A stretch of 64,000 bases of DNA from Aselliscus stoliczkanus (Eukaryota; Chordata; Mammalia; Chiroptera; Hipposideridae): NCBI GenBank assembly GCA_033961575.1, contig CM066730.1:112339523-112403522 (forward strand), in the 5' to 3' direction. This document shows, piece after piece, positions 45,740 through 56,024 of this stretch (position 1 is its first letter; each line of letters begins with the position of its first letter). Below the pieces are notes generated by a model, which was not told the DNA's origin, did not search any database, and saw nothing but the letters and a program-made list of their open reading frames with translations. Position numbers and translations under genes: made by a program.

Positions 45740-47057
45740 ACTTGACTTTTTTGTAACGATGAACATGTGTTACTTCTGTAATCAGAAAAAAATAAAAACA
45801 TCAGAACCTTAGAAGACTACATAAGAATAAGCAAACAAGTACAAGCTGTGTGCTTGAATGCCAACATGTGGATACAAGGAAAGAGTGGAGCGGGAGGGAG
45901 GAAAAAACGGGCAGGGGGAGAGTCTGCATCTGATTAGAGGTGCAGGTCTCACCATGCCACTGCCCTTGCATTCTCTGAGGACTTGTGTTCTTTGACTGTT
46001 CTCCCATTTGTAATTGCACCTCTGTGGAATGGTGCTGGCCAGAGATGGGGGCAGGGAGCAGAGGGTGCAGCAAGAACAGAAAACAAAGCATGGATTGACT
46101 TCTTCCTTGATAGGAATCAAGTACATCTGATTTACCCCACCACTTAGCACATTACCCATTTATATAAGGTAGGCGCTAGATTGGTGCTTCAAGAAATGAA
46201 TGAACTAGCCTGAGGATTCTCCCTAAATTATTCTGCACCCCTCACCCCATTCTCACCCTCCTTCTTTGTTGGTATAACTGAATTCTAAAAGGGATCTTTA
46301 AAACAAACAGTGGGTGTAGTGGATGGTTGATTTTTCACATGAGAAACCAGTAAAAGTCTGCTGTAATTAAGCTCCGCATATCTCATGGTCTGTTTCTAGT
46401 TTTAAAAAATGTAATAAATTGAGCTGAACCTTCAAGTAAAGCTGAGATCTCAATTTCTCAGATAACCCTTTACATCTCATTGTTTACACATATATCTAAG
46501 TGTGGATTGGGACTGGTAGAATTAGAAGTGCAATGGAAAGGTGGTATGAGTTGTGTTATCTTATAAAAAGCTCTATTCACATTTTTTTTTTCTGCTTTGC
46601 AAAGGGATCAATGAATAGACAAAGATGCTCAATGCAAACCTGGGTGGAGGGTATTTTTAAAATAAGCACTCTGTTTAAAGTGTAACTGTACTTTGCTATA
46701 ACCAACAGTGCATTTCCTAAACATTTTGTATAACCCACTTTGGTTTCTTTTTTGGAGTCCAAGAGTAGCTAACCCTGATGAACAGAAGGAAAGATTCCTT
46801 TTGTTTTGCAAATGATCGGTCCTCTTAGTCATTTTTTTCCATAACCTTGGCATTTTATGAATTAGGTATTTTAAAAATAGGGTACACATATGTATATTTG
46901 AAACAAATTCTTTAAAGGAAGTAATGACCAACTATTTGTGATCACAGAGATGATTTTTTCATCTTCTTGAAGAGATTAGAAAAGGTTGAATACTTTCAGT
47001 CCCAATGACCAGCCTTAATAAAAGTTTCAAGTTAACCCAAAAGAAATACAAAATAAC
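45740..47057. other. Unassigned intergenic sequence
   Basis: No gene or repeat identified with confidence. Open frames at 45801-46159 (minus) and 46629-46931 (minus) lack domain similarity that I recognise. Confidence 0.45.
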
Positions 47058-47665
47058 TGATGAGGCAAGTGAAAGTAGCAGAATATGAGATCTCAAAATA
47101 TGCCCCTTTGACATAAGAATTTATTTTGAGCTGAAGGCAACTGAGAAGAAGCAGATATAAGAAAAGCTCTCTGCTCACCCCTATTTGCTTAAAGCAGGAT
47201 GCAAAGTTGCAAAGGTGTCCTATCTCTCCTCTGTACCAGGAAGAACAGAAATTAATCACTGGAGACAACTCTTGACCCCTACCAGCTCAGAAATAGCACC
47301 AGGAGAATCTACAAAACAAACTTTGCTAAAACCAGCCCTTATCTCCCATTAGTTTCCCCATATATTTGCCTTCCTATAACCTGTCACCCCTAAGAAGCTC
47401 AAAGTCCTTTTCCTTTGTCTTGTCACTTCTCTAAAAATGTATTGTTCTTTTCCTAAAATGCTATATAAGCCCAAGTTCGAACCACCCCTTAGAGTCACTC
47501 ATCTCAGGGTGCTCCCACATTTATGCACAGTGCACTTCTTAATAAACTTCTGTTTGTTTTCTCCTGTTAATGTCTTTTGCCAGTCTAATTTACAGGGTCT
47601 GGTCAATGAACCTAAGATGGATAGAGGGAAAATAGTTTTATTTTGCTTTTTCCTCCCCTATACCA
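47058..47665 (+). mobile_element. ERV1-type solo LTR
   Basis: Starts TGATGAGGCAAGTGAAAG, with AGAATATGAGATCTCAAAAT and ATGCCCCTTTGACATAAGAA near the left end. It has a TATA box in GCTATATAAGCCC (about 47460), AATAAA in CTTAATAAACTTCTG (about 47540) and a U5-like end near TTCCTCCCCTATACCA. The order matches old ERV1 LTRs. No clear target duplication was found and no retroviral genes are nearby. Confidence 0.65.
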
Positions 47666-48164
47666 GCAGCCAATTCCTTGTCCTCTGTGCAGCTAAAATA
47701 GTCAACATTTTTATTGCGGACCCAATTAATTAGCCCAAGACAGAGTTCCTTGTAGCTATTATTTGGAAATCTGTCTTTAGGCCTTTGGCCAGATGGATCA
47801 TTGGGTCTGACCCAAGTTTACAGGACTACTTAGAAACATTTATAACCAACCAAAGAGGGTTCTTAATAATACAAAGTCTGGTTACTCTGATTTGCTAAGC
47901 AAAATAAACAAATTTATAAATGTATAAAATGTTGCTTGTGAGACATTAAGTCCCCAGTGACTTGTCTTTGATGGCTGTTGAAAGGAGAGGAAGGCACACT
48001 TAGTTCTTACTTGGGCAATGTTCATATCCTTAGCTCTAATATAATATTACATTTGACTAGTTTTACTTTCTCTCTCTATTTTTTTTTTTTTGCTCTGGAC
48101 ACAGCTCCCAAATATTTTAGAAACATTACCAATGAAAGCAATGGAAACATATTAAACACTCAAT

Positions 48165-48350
48165 ATGGCAGACATTGTCCTAAGTGCTTCATACGATTTG
48201 TATTAACTCATTGAATCCAGACAACTGTGCTATGAGGTTCATATTATCATTAACCCATTTCACAGATTAGGAAGCCAAAGCACACTCACGTGAGGTAACT
48301 TGCCTGAGAGGCAGCTCCAGCAGCTTGAACCATAGTCACCAGACTCCAGC
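48165..48350 (-). mobile_element. MIR fragment
   Basis: Clear reversed MIR: TCCTAAGTGCTTCATACG, GTGCTATGAGGTTCATATTA, ACCCATTTCACAGATTAGGA. Confidence 0.8.
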
Positions 48351-49784
48351 TTCTCAGTTCTGGTGACAAAAAGCAGGTGGTTGAACTGTTGGCAGGAGGG
48401 TCTGTTTATACACATGAATTAAGCCTGAGGCCAAGAATATTAATTTACTTTCATACAGTTAGGAAAGTTTTAGCAACTAAGAACTCCGTCTGAGTAGTTA
48501 GCTTACTACCTCATGTAATCTTCCCTGAAGCAACTGTAACAGGTCTTGACTCATTGCAATTGAGCACATATGTTATTTACTATGTCTTTAGCTCTGGCCT
48601 GTGGAATAACTGAGGCCATACTTAGGATGTGTCATGGGGCTAATTTTATTCTGTAAATAATAGAATAACTGTTTACAGTATTTTAAAACATCCCTGGCTT
48701 TTCCCAGGCTTCTTCTGAGCTCCTTATTATTGCTCCATTGCAGACTTTCTTGGTTACTACTGACTCTAATTTTAGTCCTGGTAAATGAAAACATGTTTCT
48801 ACATATATTGATTTTATAAGAGTTGTGTTACCTTGTAACTGCTCTACTCACTTCTTTAAGGGGTCAAAAATATAGAACATCCGTAAATGGTTTTCAAATG
48901 ATAATTCATGTTTTGGTTAAAATTCCATCCATCAAACTGAGTTTGCTTTTGGGAAAGCATTAGAACAAATTACAATGAAGAATAAAGGAAGGGAGGAAGG
49001 GAGGAAGGAAGGAAGGAAGGAAGGAAGGAAGGAAGGAAGGAAGGAAGGAAGGAAAAAATATCAAAAACATTCAGGTTTTGAAATACAAATCGAGGTGGGG
49101 TGAGATACAAAGGTATCAGCAGGAGTGTGAGTGTTTGTTTCCTCAACTTTGTTCATTCTTTCTCTTTTAATCAGTTTCTTCCATGTAAAGCGGGTTCTTT
49201 CTCTTCATGGACCACAAGTATCTGATTCTTGTCCTAGCTCAAATGGTGGAGCACAGTGACCGTCAACAGAAGAAGAAAGATCCAGTAAAAATAAAGGTCA
49301 GGATGATGCAGGCGCCAGTGCCGCCTGGGTTGGTAACAGCTTGAGAAGCTGTCTGAAATGGCATGCTAGAAAGAAAAGTCACATCTGCCTGGAGGACACA
49401 GCAAATGTTACAGTGTTTTCCTGCACCCACCTTTCTGGACCTGTTGAATGTCACTCTCCACCACATTTTCTCTGTCAAATAGCTGAGACAGAGCTTTCTC
49501 ATTTCTGAGTAAATGACCATGAGTAAAGGCAGTCATGCCTTGAATATTTAGCAAGGCAAAATAATTCCATTACCTTGGGTAGATTGCCCTTTCGTGACTG
49601 TCAGACAGCCTAACAGAGGAAACAAGTCGTAATAACGCTGAGGACAGATGCTGAGACACACCAAAGGCTTCTAATACCAAAGAATGAAGGAAAATCCCAG
49701 CTTGGGGCAGATTTATGTAACCGGATGCCAACACAGATTTCAAAACCCCTTTCTGAATTGCTGACAGAGCACCAGCCATCTGCC
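48351..49784. other. Unassigned sequence with a microsatellite
   Basis: Nothing recognised except the (GGAA)n tract at 48988-49053, listed separately. Confidence 0.45.
48988..49053. repeat. (GGAA)n microsatellite
   Basis: About 16 GGAA units, most of them perfect and contiguous. Confidence 0.97.
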
Positions 49785-49975
49785 CTGTAGTCTGGTGGAA
49801 GAGCACAGCTCTGGTTGTAGGCACACCTGAGTCTAAGGTTGTATCTGCTACTTACAATGTGGAACCAGAGACAAGCAAGTTATCCTGTCTGAGTTACTAT
49901 ATGTTCATCTTTTAAATGGGGATAATGCCTTTTCCTTAGTGGTCCTGTGAGTACTAAATGATAAGATATGCACAC
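49785..49975 (+). mobile_element. MIR fragment
   Basis: Order TGGAAGAGCACAGCTCTGG, GAGTCTAAGGTTG, CATCTTTTAAATGGGGATAA, CTAAATGATAAGATATGC. Confidence 0.75.
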
Positions 49976-49984
49976 TGACTGATT

Positions 49985-50145
49985 TAGCAGTGCCCCCGTT
50001 TCCTGTTGGCAAGGTGACCTTGGGCAGGTTGCCTAACCTCAGTTTCTTCATCTTAATACGGGGATAATTCATACCTCCCAGGCCTGCTGTGACAAGTAAG
50101 TCAGAGTAAGTCAAGTACTCATCTAGCATAGTCTGAGCTATTATT
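49985..50145 (+). mobile_element. MIR fragment (second in tandem)
   Basis: AAGGTGACCTTGGGCAGGTT, CTCAGTTTCTTCATCTTAAT, ACGGGGATAATTCATACC. Same orientation as the neighbour at 49785. Confidence 0.8.
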
Positions 50146-51290
50146 GCTACTTACATTGTCCAGTCCTGTTTTATGCCACCTTCAGAAATGGAAACCTGAA
50201 ACACAGAATCCCCTAAAGGACACGAGTCACTTAGAATTGATAAATGGAAAGTGTAATATTGAATATGTGTCAGCTACTTCTCAGGCAGACATGAAAATAC
50301 TGTCTTCAACTGAGATTCCTGCCTACCGTGATAAATTAATGGCAAACTGCATTTCTGCACCGTTTGGCTCCAGGGAGTTCTGGGCACCATGCTGACCTAA
50401 TCTCACAACATTCTGGGGAAGAGGAGATGATGAGTGAGTTAATCGCCATCTTCAAGAAGATGAAGGGTTATCGTCTAGATGGTGACCAGCTACTTCCCAC
50501 CACATCCCAACCCAGAGAGCCAGCAGGCCTAAGCTGCAGGAAAGATTTGGGTTAAACCCTTGGGGATCATCTTGAAGAGGTTTCCATCTAGGCAGTATTT
50601 CATTTTAAAGTACTGAGTTATGTGGCTACTATTTATACTTCTCCTGTGTCATATTGAAAAAATGTATTTCTTTGCAGTAGCTACAGTTTGGCTTCATACC
50701 GGGGTGATTCCTTTGGGTTGGTCTTCCCCAGAAATTACTCCCGCCAACTACCTCATGCCAGGCTATTTGGCCGTTTCCCAAGGACATTCTGAAAAGGCTT
50801 GAAATGAGCAGGTTATCCCATGGTTGAGTGAGTTTTAAGCAGCCAACCCAGACCCAACCTGAAGGTTAACTGATGGAATGGGGTTCTTTAGCTACCCAGG
50901 CTTGTGAAGGGCGTCCATGGGCTGAGCATGAGTATTTATTTCATTAGAGCAATTATAGAACCTTCAAAACTTTTTCCTCCTGGAAAAATGATATATATTA
51001 CTACCACCTCTTCAAGCAGTGGACAATGGCAGCTTGACTATCATCCCTCCTTCCTGTGGTTGCTATGGCGATATGAATGGTATGGTTGCCAGCAGGAGCA
51101 ATTGGGGGAGGAGGAGGTGGGCCTGGAAGTTGGTATAAGCCACAGGTACCAGCAAAATCCCCATTCCTCCACTAGAGCCCAGCAAAAGGCTAATGGGAGG
51201 GGAAGAACCCACCTGTGGTAGAAACACTGGTCACCAGCACCATCCTCTTCCCAGCTCCTGACCAGCTGACTGGTTCTGGATAGGTGTGTT
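50146..51290. other. Unassigned intergenic sequence
   Basis: No recognised repeat, RNA gene or conserved coding frame. Confidence 0.45.
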
Positions 51291-51297
51291 ATTTAGG

Positions 51298-51435
51298 ACA
51301 ATGATGCTCAAAATTTAACAAGCCTATAAATTACCTGGAAATCACCTTGTTAAAATACAGATTTTGATTCAACAGGTCTGGGGAGGGATCTGAGATTCTG
51401 CATTTCCAAGAAGCTCCCAAGGCATGTTCCTGCAC
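51298..51435 (+). mobile_element. MER5-like hAT MITE
   Basis: AAATTACCTGGAAATCACCT, AACAGGTCTGGGGAGGGATC and TGAGATTCTGCATTTCCAAG match the MER5A/B body. Confidence 0.7.
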
Positions 51436-51904
51436 AGCAGTTTGAGTAGCAAGATCTTTAGCACTTGCTGCACGTTTCAGAGCTGCCTCATCAGCAGAGA
51501 CTTAAACAAGCCAGTTTCTTCCCTTTATGGAAGCCTGCTCTTTGCAGTTGTCAGGAGCCCAAGCTTCTCCTGTCCTGCTGCTGGGCCATGCCTGGTCTGC
51601 AGTCTACACTGGGCTCATCTGTCTGTAGTTTAACCAGCATGGAGAAGGGGACGGCATGCCCTTTCCTTTAAGGGCCTGCTACAGAAATTGCACATTCCAC
51701 TTCCATTCCCAATCTTTTGGCTAGAATTGCCTCATGGCCACATCTAGCCCCAAGTCATGTCTTATTTTATACACATTTTATCCTGTGTATTGCAAGTGTC
51801 CCCTGAAAATTGCATGACCAAGGAAGGAGAGAATGTATACAAGGTGAGGCCAATGGTCTCTGTCACAGGCGAGGGTAAAAATATTACTAGCAGAATGTAT
51901 GGTG

Positions 51905-52110
51905 TATTTACTATCGGGTGGGCGCAATACCTTAAATAAAATCACCTCGTCCAATCTTCACAAAATGCACCATTGGTAGGCATTATTGTTAGTCCCATTT
52001 ACAAATACCCTGAGGCTGAAAGAGGCTGAGGAGTTTGCTCTGCTCCTCCTGCTGAGGCACAGGCAGAATTCAAACCCGGGCTCTTGCTGCAAAACCTGGA
52101 ATCTTAGGAA
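51905..52110 (-). mobile_element. MIR fragment
   Basis: CCATTTACAAATACCCTGAGG, GAATTCAAACCCGGGCTCTT and related blocks in reverse MIR order, including the B-box-like AATTCAAACCC. Confidence 0.78.
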
Positions 52111-53863
52111 TAACAAAAGGAGATACTGAGACCGCAGGCAGGATGGGGGAAGTTTCTACCATCAGAGGCCGTACAGCAGTGGGAGGGAGGATGGTGCATG
52201 TGAGCCCATGAGACAGACACCTGTAGGGCTGACTGAGCAGAAAATCCTGTGCATTTCTATAAGAAAGACAACACTTACCTTGGACGATCTGTACATTACA
52301 TTCCCAGAGGCAGAGGGTTGAAAACAGGACAGCTACTTTTCTCGGCTGTTCTAAGCATGTCAGCTAAGGAGCTTATTCGCCTGATGGCGACGGACATGAC
52401 TGCCACCTCAGGCTAGGCCAGACTGGAGGCCGCGGTGTGTGGCAGGCTGTTCTGCCCTTCCCCCGCAGCAGACGCCACTCTGAACACCTGATGCACTTGT
52501 CCTAGGAGAGTCACAGCTGGCCAGGACCAGTTGGGGCCACTTCTTTGTGTAGCAGTCACAAGTTAGAGGGCATTGGAAACTGTTTTCCAGCCTTTCTTTT
52601 TCTCCCCCCTTCTTCTTCTCATGAAAGGGGCTTTTTGTCAGTACAGCCTTTGTTTGGGGATTCAGTTGATAAAGGGACCATTTTATTGGAATGAATTACT
52701 GACGCAAGTGCTGCCAGAAATCTTAGCGAAAGGACAGGACTTTGGTTTTTGTTTAGCAAGGTGAATGGAAACTACGGGGCAGAGGTCTCAAGGGCACGTT
52801 GGGGTTTGCTGCCATCAGCAACTTGGAGTTTAGCTGCTGGGTGAAGGAGAGTCCAGGGGAGGCAGTCAGAGAAAGTACTACCAATAATATTCATAAAATA
52901 TAAGACTTTTTCCTCTATATATGAAAAATGTCAAATGGTTTAAGACCTGGAGGCCAGGACTTATATAGAATGAACTCTTTATTATTAAATTGCTCAATCT
53001 CCACTACTAAGATTGGGGTCTAACAATTTCAGCTCATCTTTCTGACCCCCTGAAAAAAATCCTCTCTGCTGAGCCAACTGAAGCCTGGTGCAAAAAGTCA
53101 AACAGGAAAAGTAAATCAGATTCTCTCAGGCTTTCTGGGACTCAGAGAGACATAGAACATTTAAAGGTACTTTAAAATAATTTTCTTCAGATGGTCCTAA
53201 GGGACTTTGGGAAAGATATGAAAATACTAGTACACCAAAACTTGTACATTCTAACTTGTTTTTTCCCCATGTCTGGTGCGTGCAGTGCCAACATCAATTT
53301 GTGAAAATACATGGGTTAGTAGTACATTTGGACCCATAATCTCATCTGCTGTTTTGTTGAAACTCTTAAGACCCAGCACATTTCATCTGTTAAATGAATC
53401 AGCATTTCTTAGGAAACTGCTTTTAAAATATTGCTACTTGCAAACAGTGGCAAGGAATGTGGCATTTAAATCAATTGACCATGAACTCTTCAGAGTTCAA
53501 GGAAATCATTAGGAGCTGATAAAGTCAACAGAAGTCTGGGTAAGAGAAAAAGTACCCCTTGATATTGTTTGAAGACATGTAACACTAATCAGTTCTAAGT
53601 GACTGAACCCCAAGTATTGATTAGGAAACAGGTGCCTCTGGGCAGCTGGCAGTGGTCAAGCTTTGGGGGGGTTGCACGGACTCCAGCTCCTACAGTTCAG
53701 CTCTCTGAAAAGCAAGGTAAGCAGTGGGTGGCCTGCCACGTGGGCCCTTGAAAAACAAGATGTATTTGTTTTAAGAAAGGAAGACAAGTTTCCTAGTCTG
53801 TAAATCAAGGATCATAAAAGCCGACCTCTTTATCTCACAAACAGGACAGTGTGGCATCCTTCT
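52111..53863. other. Unassigned intergenic sequence
   Basis: No recognised repeat, RNA gene or conserved coding frame. Confidence 0.45.
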
Positions 53864-53879
53864 AAAAATGCTGTACCAA

Positions 53880-53993
53880 GGGCCGGCCAAGTGGCGCAGT
53901 GGTTAAGCGCTGGCTTGGGAAGCCAGAGGCCCAGGTTCAGGCCCATATATGTGGGCCAGTGACACTGCCCTCAAATAAATAAATAAATAAATA
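53880..53993 (+). mobile_element. tRNA-derived SINE, short form
   Basis: Duplication AAAATGCTGTACCA on both sides. Head GGGCCGGCCAAGTGGCGCAG with A box TGGCGCAGTGG, B-box-like GGTTCAGGCCC, tail (AAAT)n. About 114 bp, the clearest short copy in the window. Confidence 0.95.
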
Positions 53994-54009
53994 AAAATGC
54001 TGTACCAGT

Positions 54010-55400
54010 TTCTGGCGGGGGCATTACTAAGTATGGTGAATGGTGCCCTATGCAGCTGGTGGGCAGGCGGTAGTGTTCAGTGGGAGTGTTTACAGGTGGT
54101 TTATAAGGCAAAACTTCCCTGACGCTCCTCTTTGAGCTTTCCCCTATCCCAGCCATTATTCATTCACACAGATTCTGTATATCTTCTATATTACAATTAT
54201 AATGAATCATTTGTATTATTTGCATAATTAATATTTGTCACCCCTCCCCCCATTTCCTATGAAGGTCCATTTAGCAGGGGCTGTGATGTGTTCCAACACC
54301 GACGAGGCTGTTCCTTGGACTGGCGAGGCACAAAGTAGGTATGGAATCTATACTAGTGAATATATTCATGAGTGCAGAGAAATGGAAAATATGTACATGG
54401 AAGAGAACTTGCCTATTCCCAAAATTGGCCATTGTCTTCTGATATTTTAAATTTGGGCTTTTATAAGCTGGTCCTGTACCTCCAGTCTTTTAGGAGAGGG
54501 AGCAGCAGCCAGGGTGCTGGAGCAGGGGTCCATTCCTAACTGAGCCACAGTATCCGCAGTCTTTTTGATTGGGGATAACATTTCACAGCGTATCTCCAAG
54601 CCGTGCAGCAGGCAAAGGTTCACCACCACTTGCTACAGACCAGTACCCCCAGGGTCCAGTACTTGGGAGAAAAAGGAAAGATGGGAGTCCATTTTTTCCA
54701 TTCTCTACAAAATCCTTCAAGTCATAATAAGGTATGACAAGAGAGTGTCCAGTGTGTCATTAAGTGAATCCAGTCTTGTATAGAGAGGATTCTAGTTTAT
54801 CGTCCAGAGCGCCAGACAGTTCTTTTCTATTGAAAAAATAACCCCCATAGAAAGACCTATGAAATACTTGCTAGCCAATACCTAAATAGGTGGCAGGGAA
54901 CTTTTGATTTTCTGAGATGGACACTTTGTTGGTTAAGTCAGATAAAGAGGGACAATTATCATCTAAAACGTACGTTCTGCCAGCATTTCCCTGGACACGA
55001 CCCCTCCTAGCTGCACACAAACACAGGAAATATAGCCTGTCACTAAAATAAATAGGAAAAGTTAAGAGTTTTCCAACTCAGTGATATACAAGTTCTATTT
55101 TTTACCCCTCAACAGTGAAAACAGGGCAGGAAATTAAATAATACTTGCTTTGATCGTGTGTTATCTTCCAAAAGGTGATACTGGAAATCTGTTAATCATT
55201 GAACCATTAAAAATTTTATTTTGGTTATAATCAGATAATTTTATTTTTAAAAACATTTTCTATTTTTTTGGTAACCCTATATTATTGATAGAAAAATGTA
55301 CCACATAATCAGAATTCCAGACTATGGAAAAACAGCTATTATTAAGGGGACTGCCATTTTATATTATTTTTTTATTATTTATCCTTTAAAAATAAATAAA
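54010..55400. other. Unassigned sequence downstream of LRRC8D
   Basis: No repeat or gene recognised. The part near 55.2-55.4 kb may still belong to the LRRC8D 3' UTR. Confidence 0.4.
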
Positions 55401-55401
55401 A

Positions 55402-56024
55402 CCCCCAACAAGCTACACACCTTTATTGCATTCCAGATTTTTTTAAGAGTGTAAATTCTATAAAGCAGGATTCTCAGAAACAGTGGTACCATCAAATATT
55501 ATAAGAAGTGCTTATTTGAGGTGCTTTAAATTAAAACGAAGGAAATCAATATTTCAGAAAATCTGAATTTACAAGTTTGGACCTGATATATCTTTAGTGG
55601 TCTGAATAAAGCAACATTGTCCCAATTAAGCAAAGTAAATCAAGACACCTCAAAAAAAGGTGATATAGTAAGAAAATGTCAATTTAATCATTTACTTTAG
55701 CAGGCAAGCAATTTGTAAACATTCAGTAGCGGCAGCATCCAAGTTACAAACAATTTAAAAAGAAACCAAGATTAGTGATTATAATTTTCCTTCCCTTTCC
55801 CCAAAAAGAAAACAAGAGAAAAGATTTGGAAATGAGTGACTTAGAACACTACAAACATTGAACATTCAGTTATGCCTTCTATCAGCCTTCTATGCATCCT
55901 CTCTGTGTTTTATTTTTAAAGATGTATCTACTCCTAAAATGCATTATCTTGCAATAACTTGTACGTGAGCATTTGCAATCTAGGAAGTTGTTCCTGCACA
56001 CCGGCGTGCACGTATTATCTCAGT
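55402..56024 (-). other. LRRC8D: LRRC8D 3' UTR (extent estimated)
   Basis: Sequence just downstream of the LRRC8D stop, free of recognisable repeats. Minus-strand AATAAA hexamers occur at 55909-55914 (proximal, about 110 bases after the stop) and 55422-55427 (distal). Further AATAAA-like hexamers lie in AT-rich DNA near 55215-55245 and 55370. The true cleavage site cannot be fixed from sequence alone, so the lower boundary is an estimate based on the distal hexamer. Confidence 0.45.
55422..55427 (-). terminator. Candidate distal poly(A) signal of LRRC8D
   Basis: AATAAA on the minus strand, about 600 bases after the stop codon. The proximal alternative at 55909-55914 would leave an unusually short 3' UTR. 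AT-rich surroundings make chance hexamers likely, so confidence is modest. Confidence 0.35.

Noticed and set aside
45801..46159. Two overlapping minus-strand frames of 96 and 116 codons as a candidate small gene
   Set aside because: They are in different frames of the same stretch and have no domain, splice signals or conserved start context that I can see.
53880..53950. tRNA gene (A- and B-box-like sequence)
   Set aside because: The tRNA-like head is followed by an A-rich tail and flanked by target-site duplications, and it is repeated elsewhere in the window. It is a SINE, not a tRNA gene.
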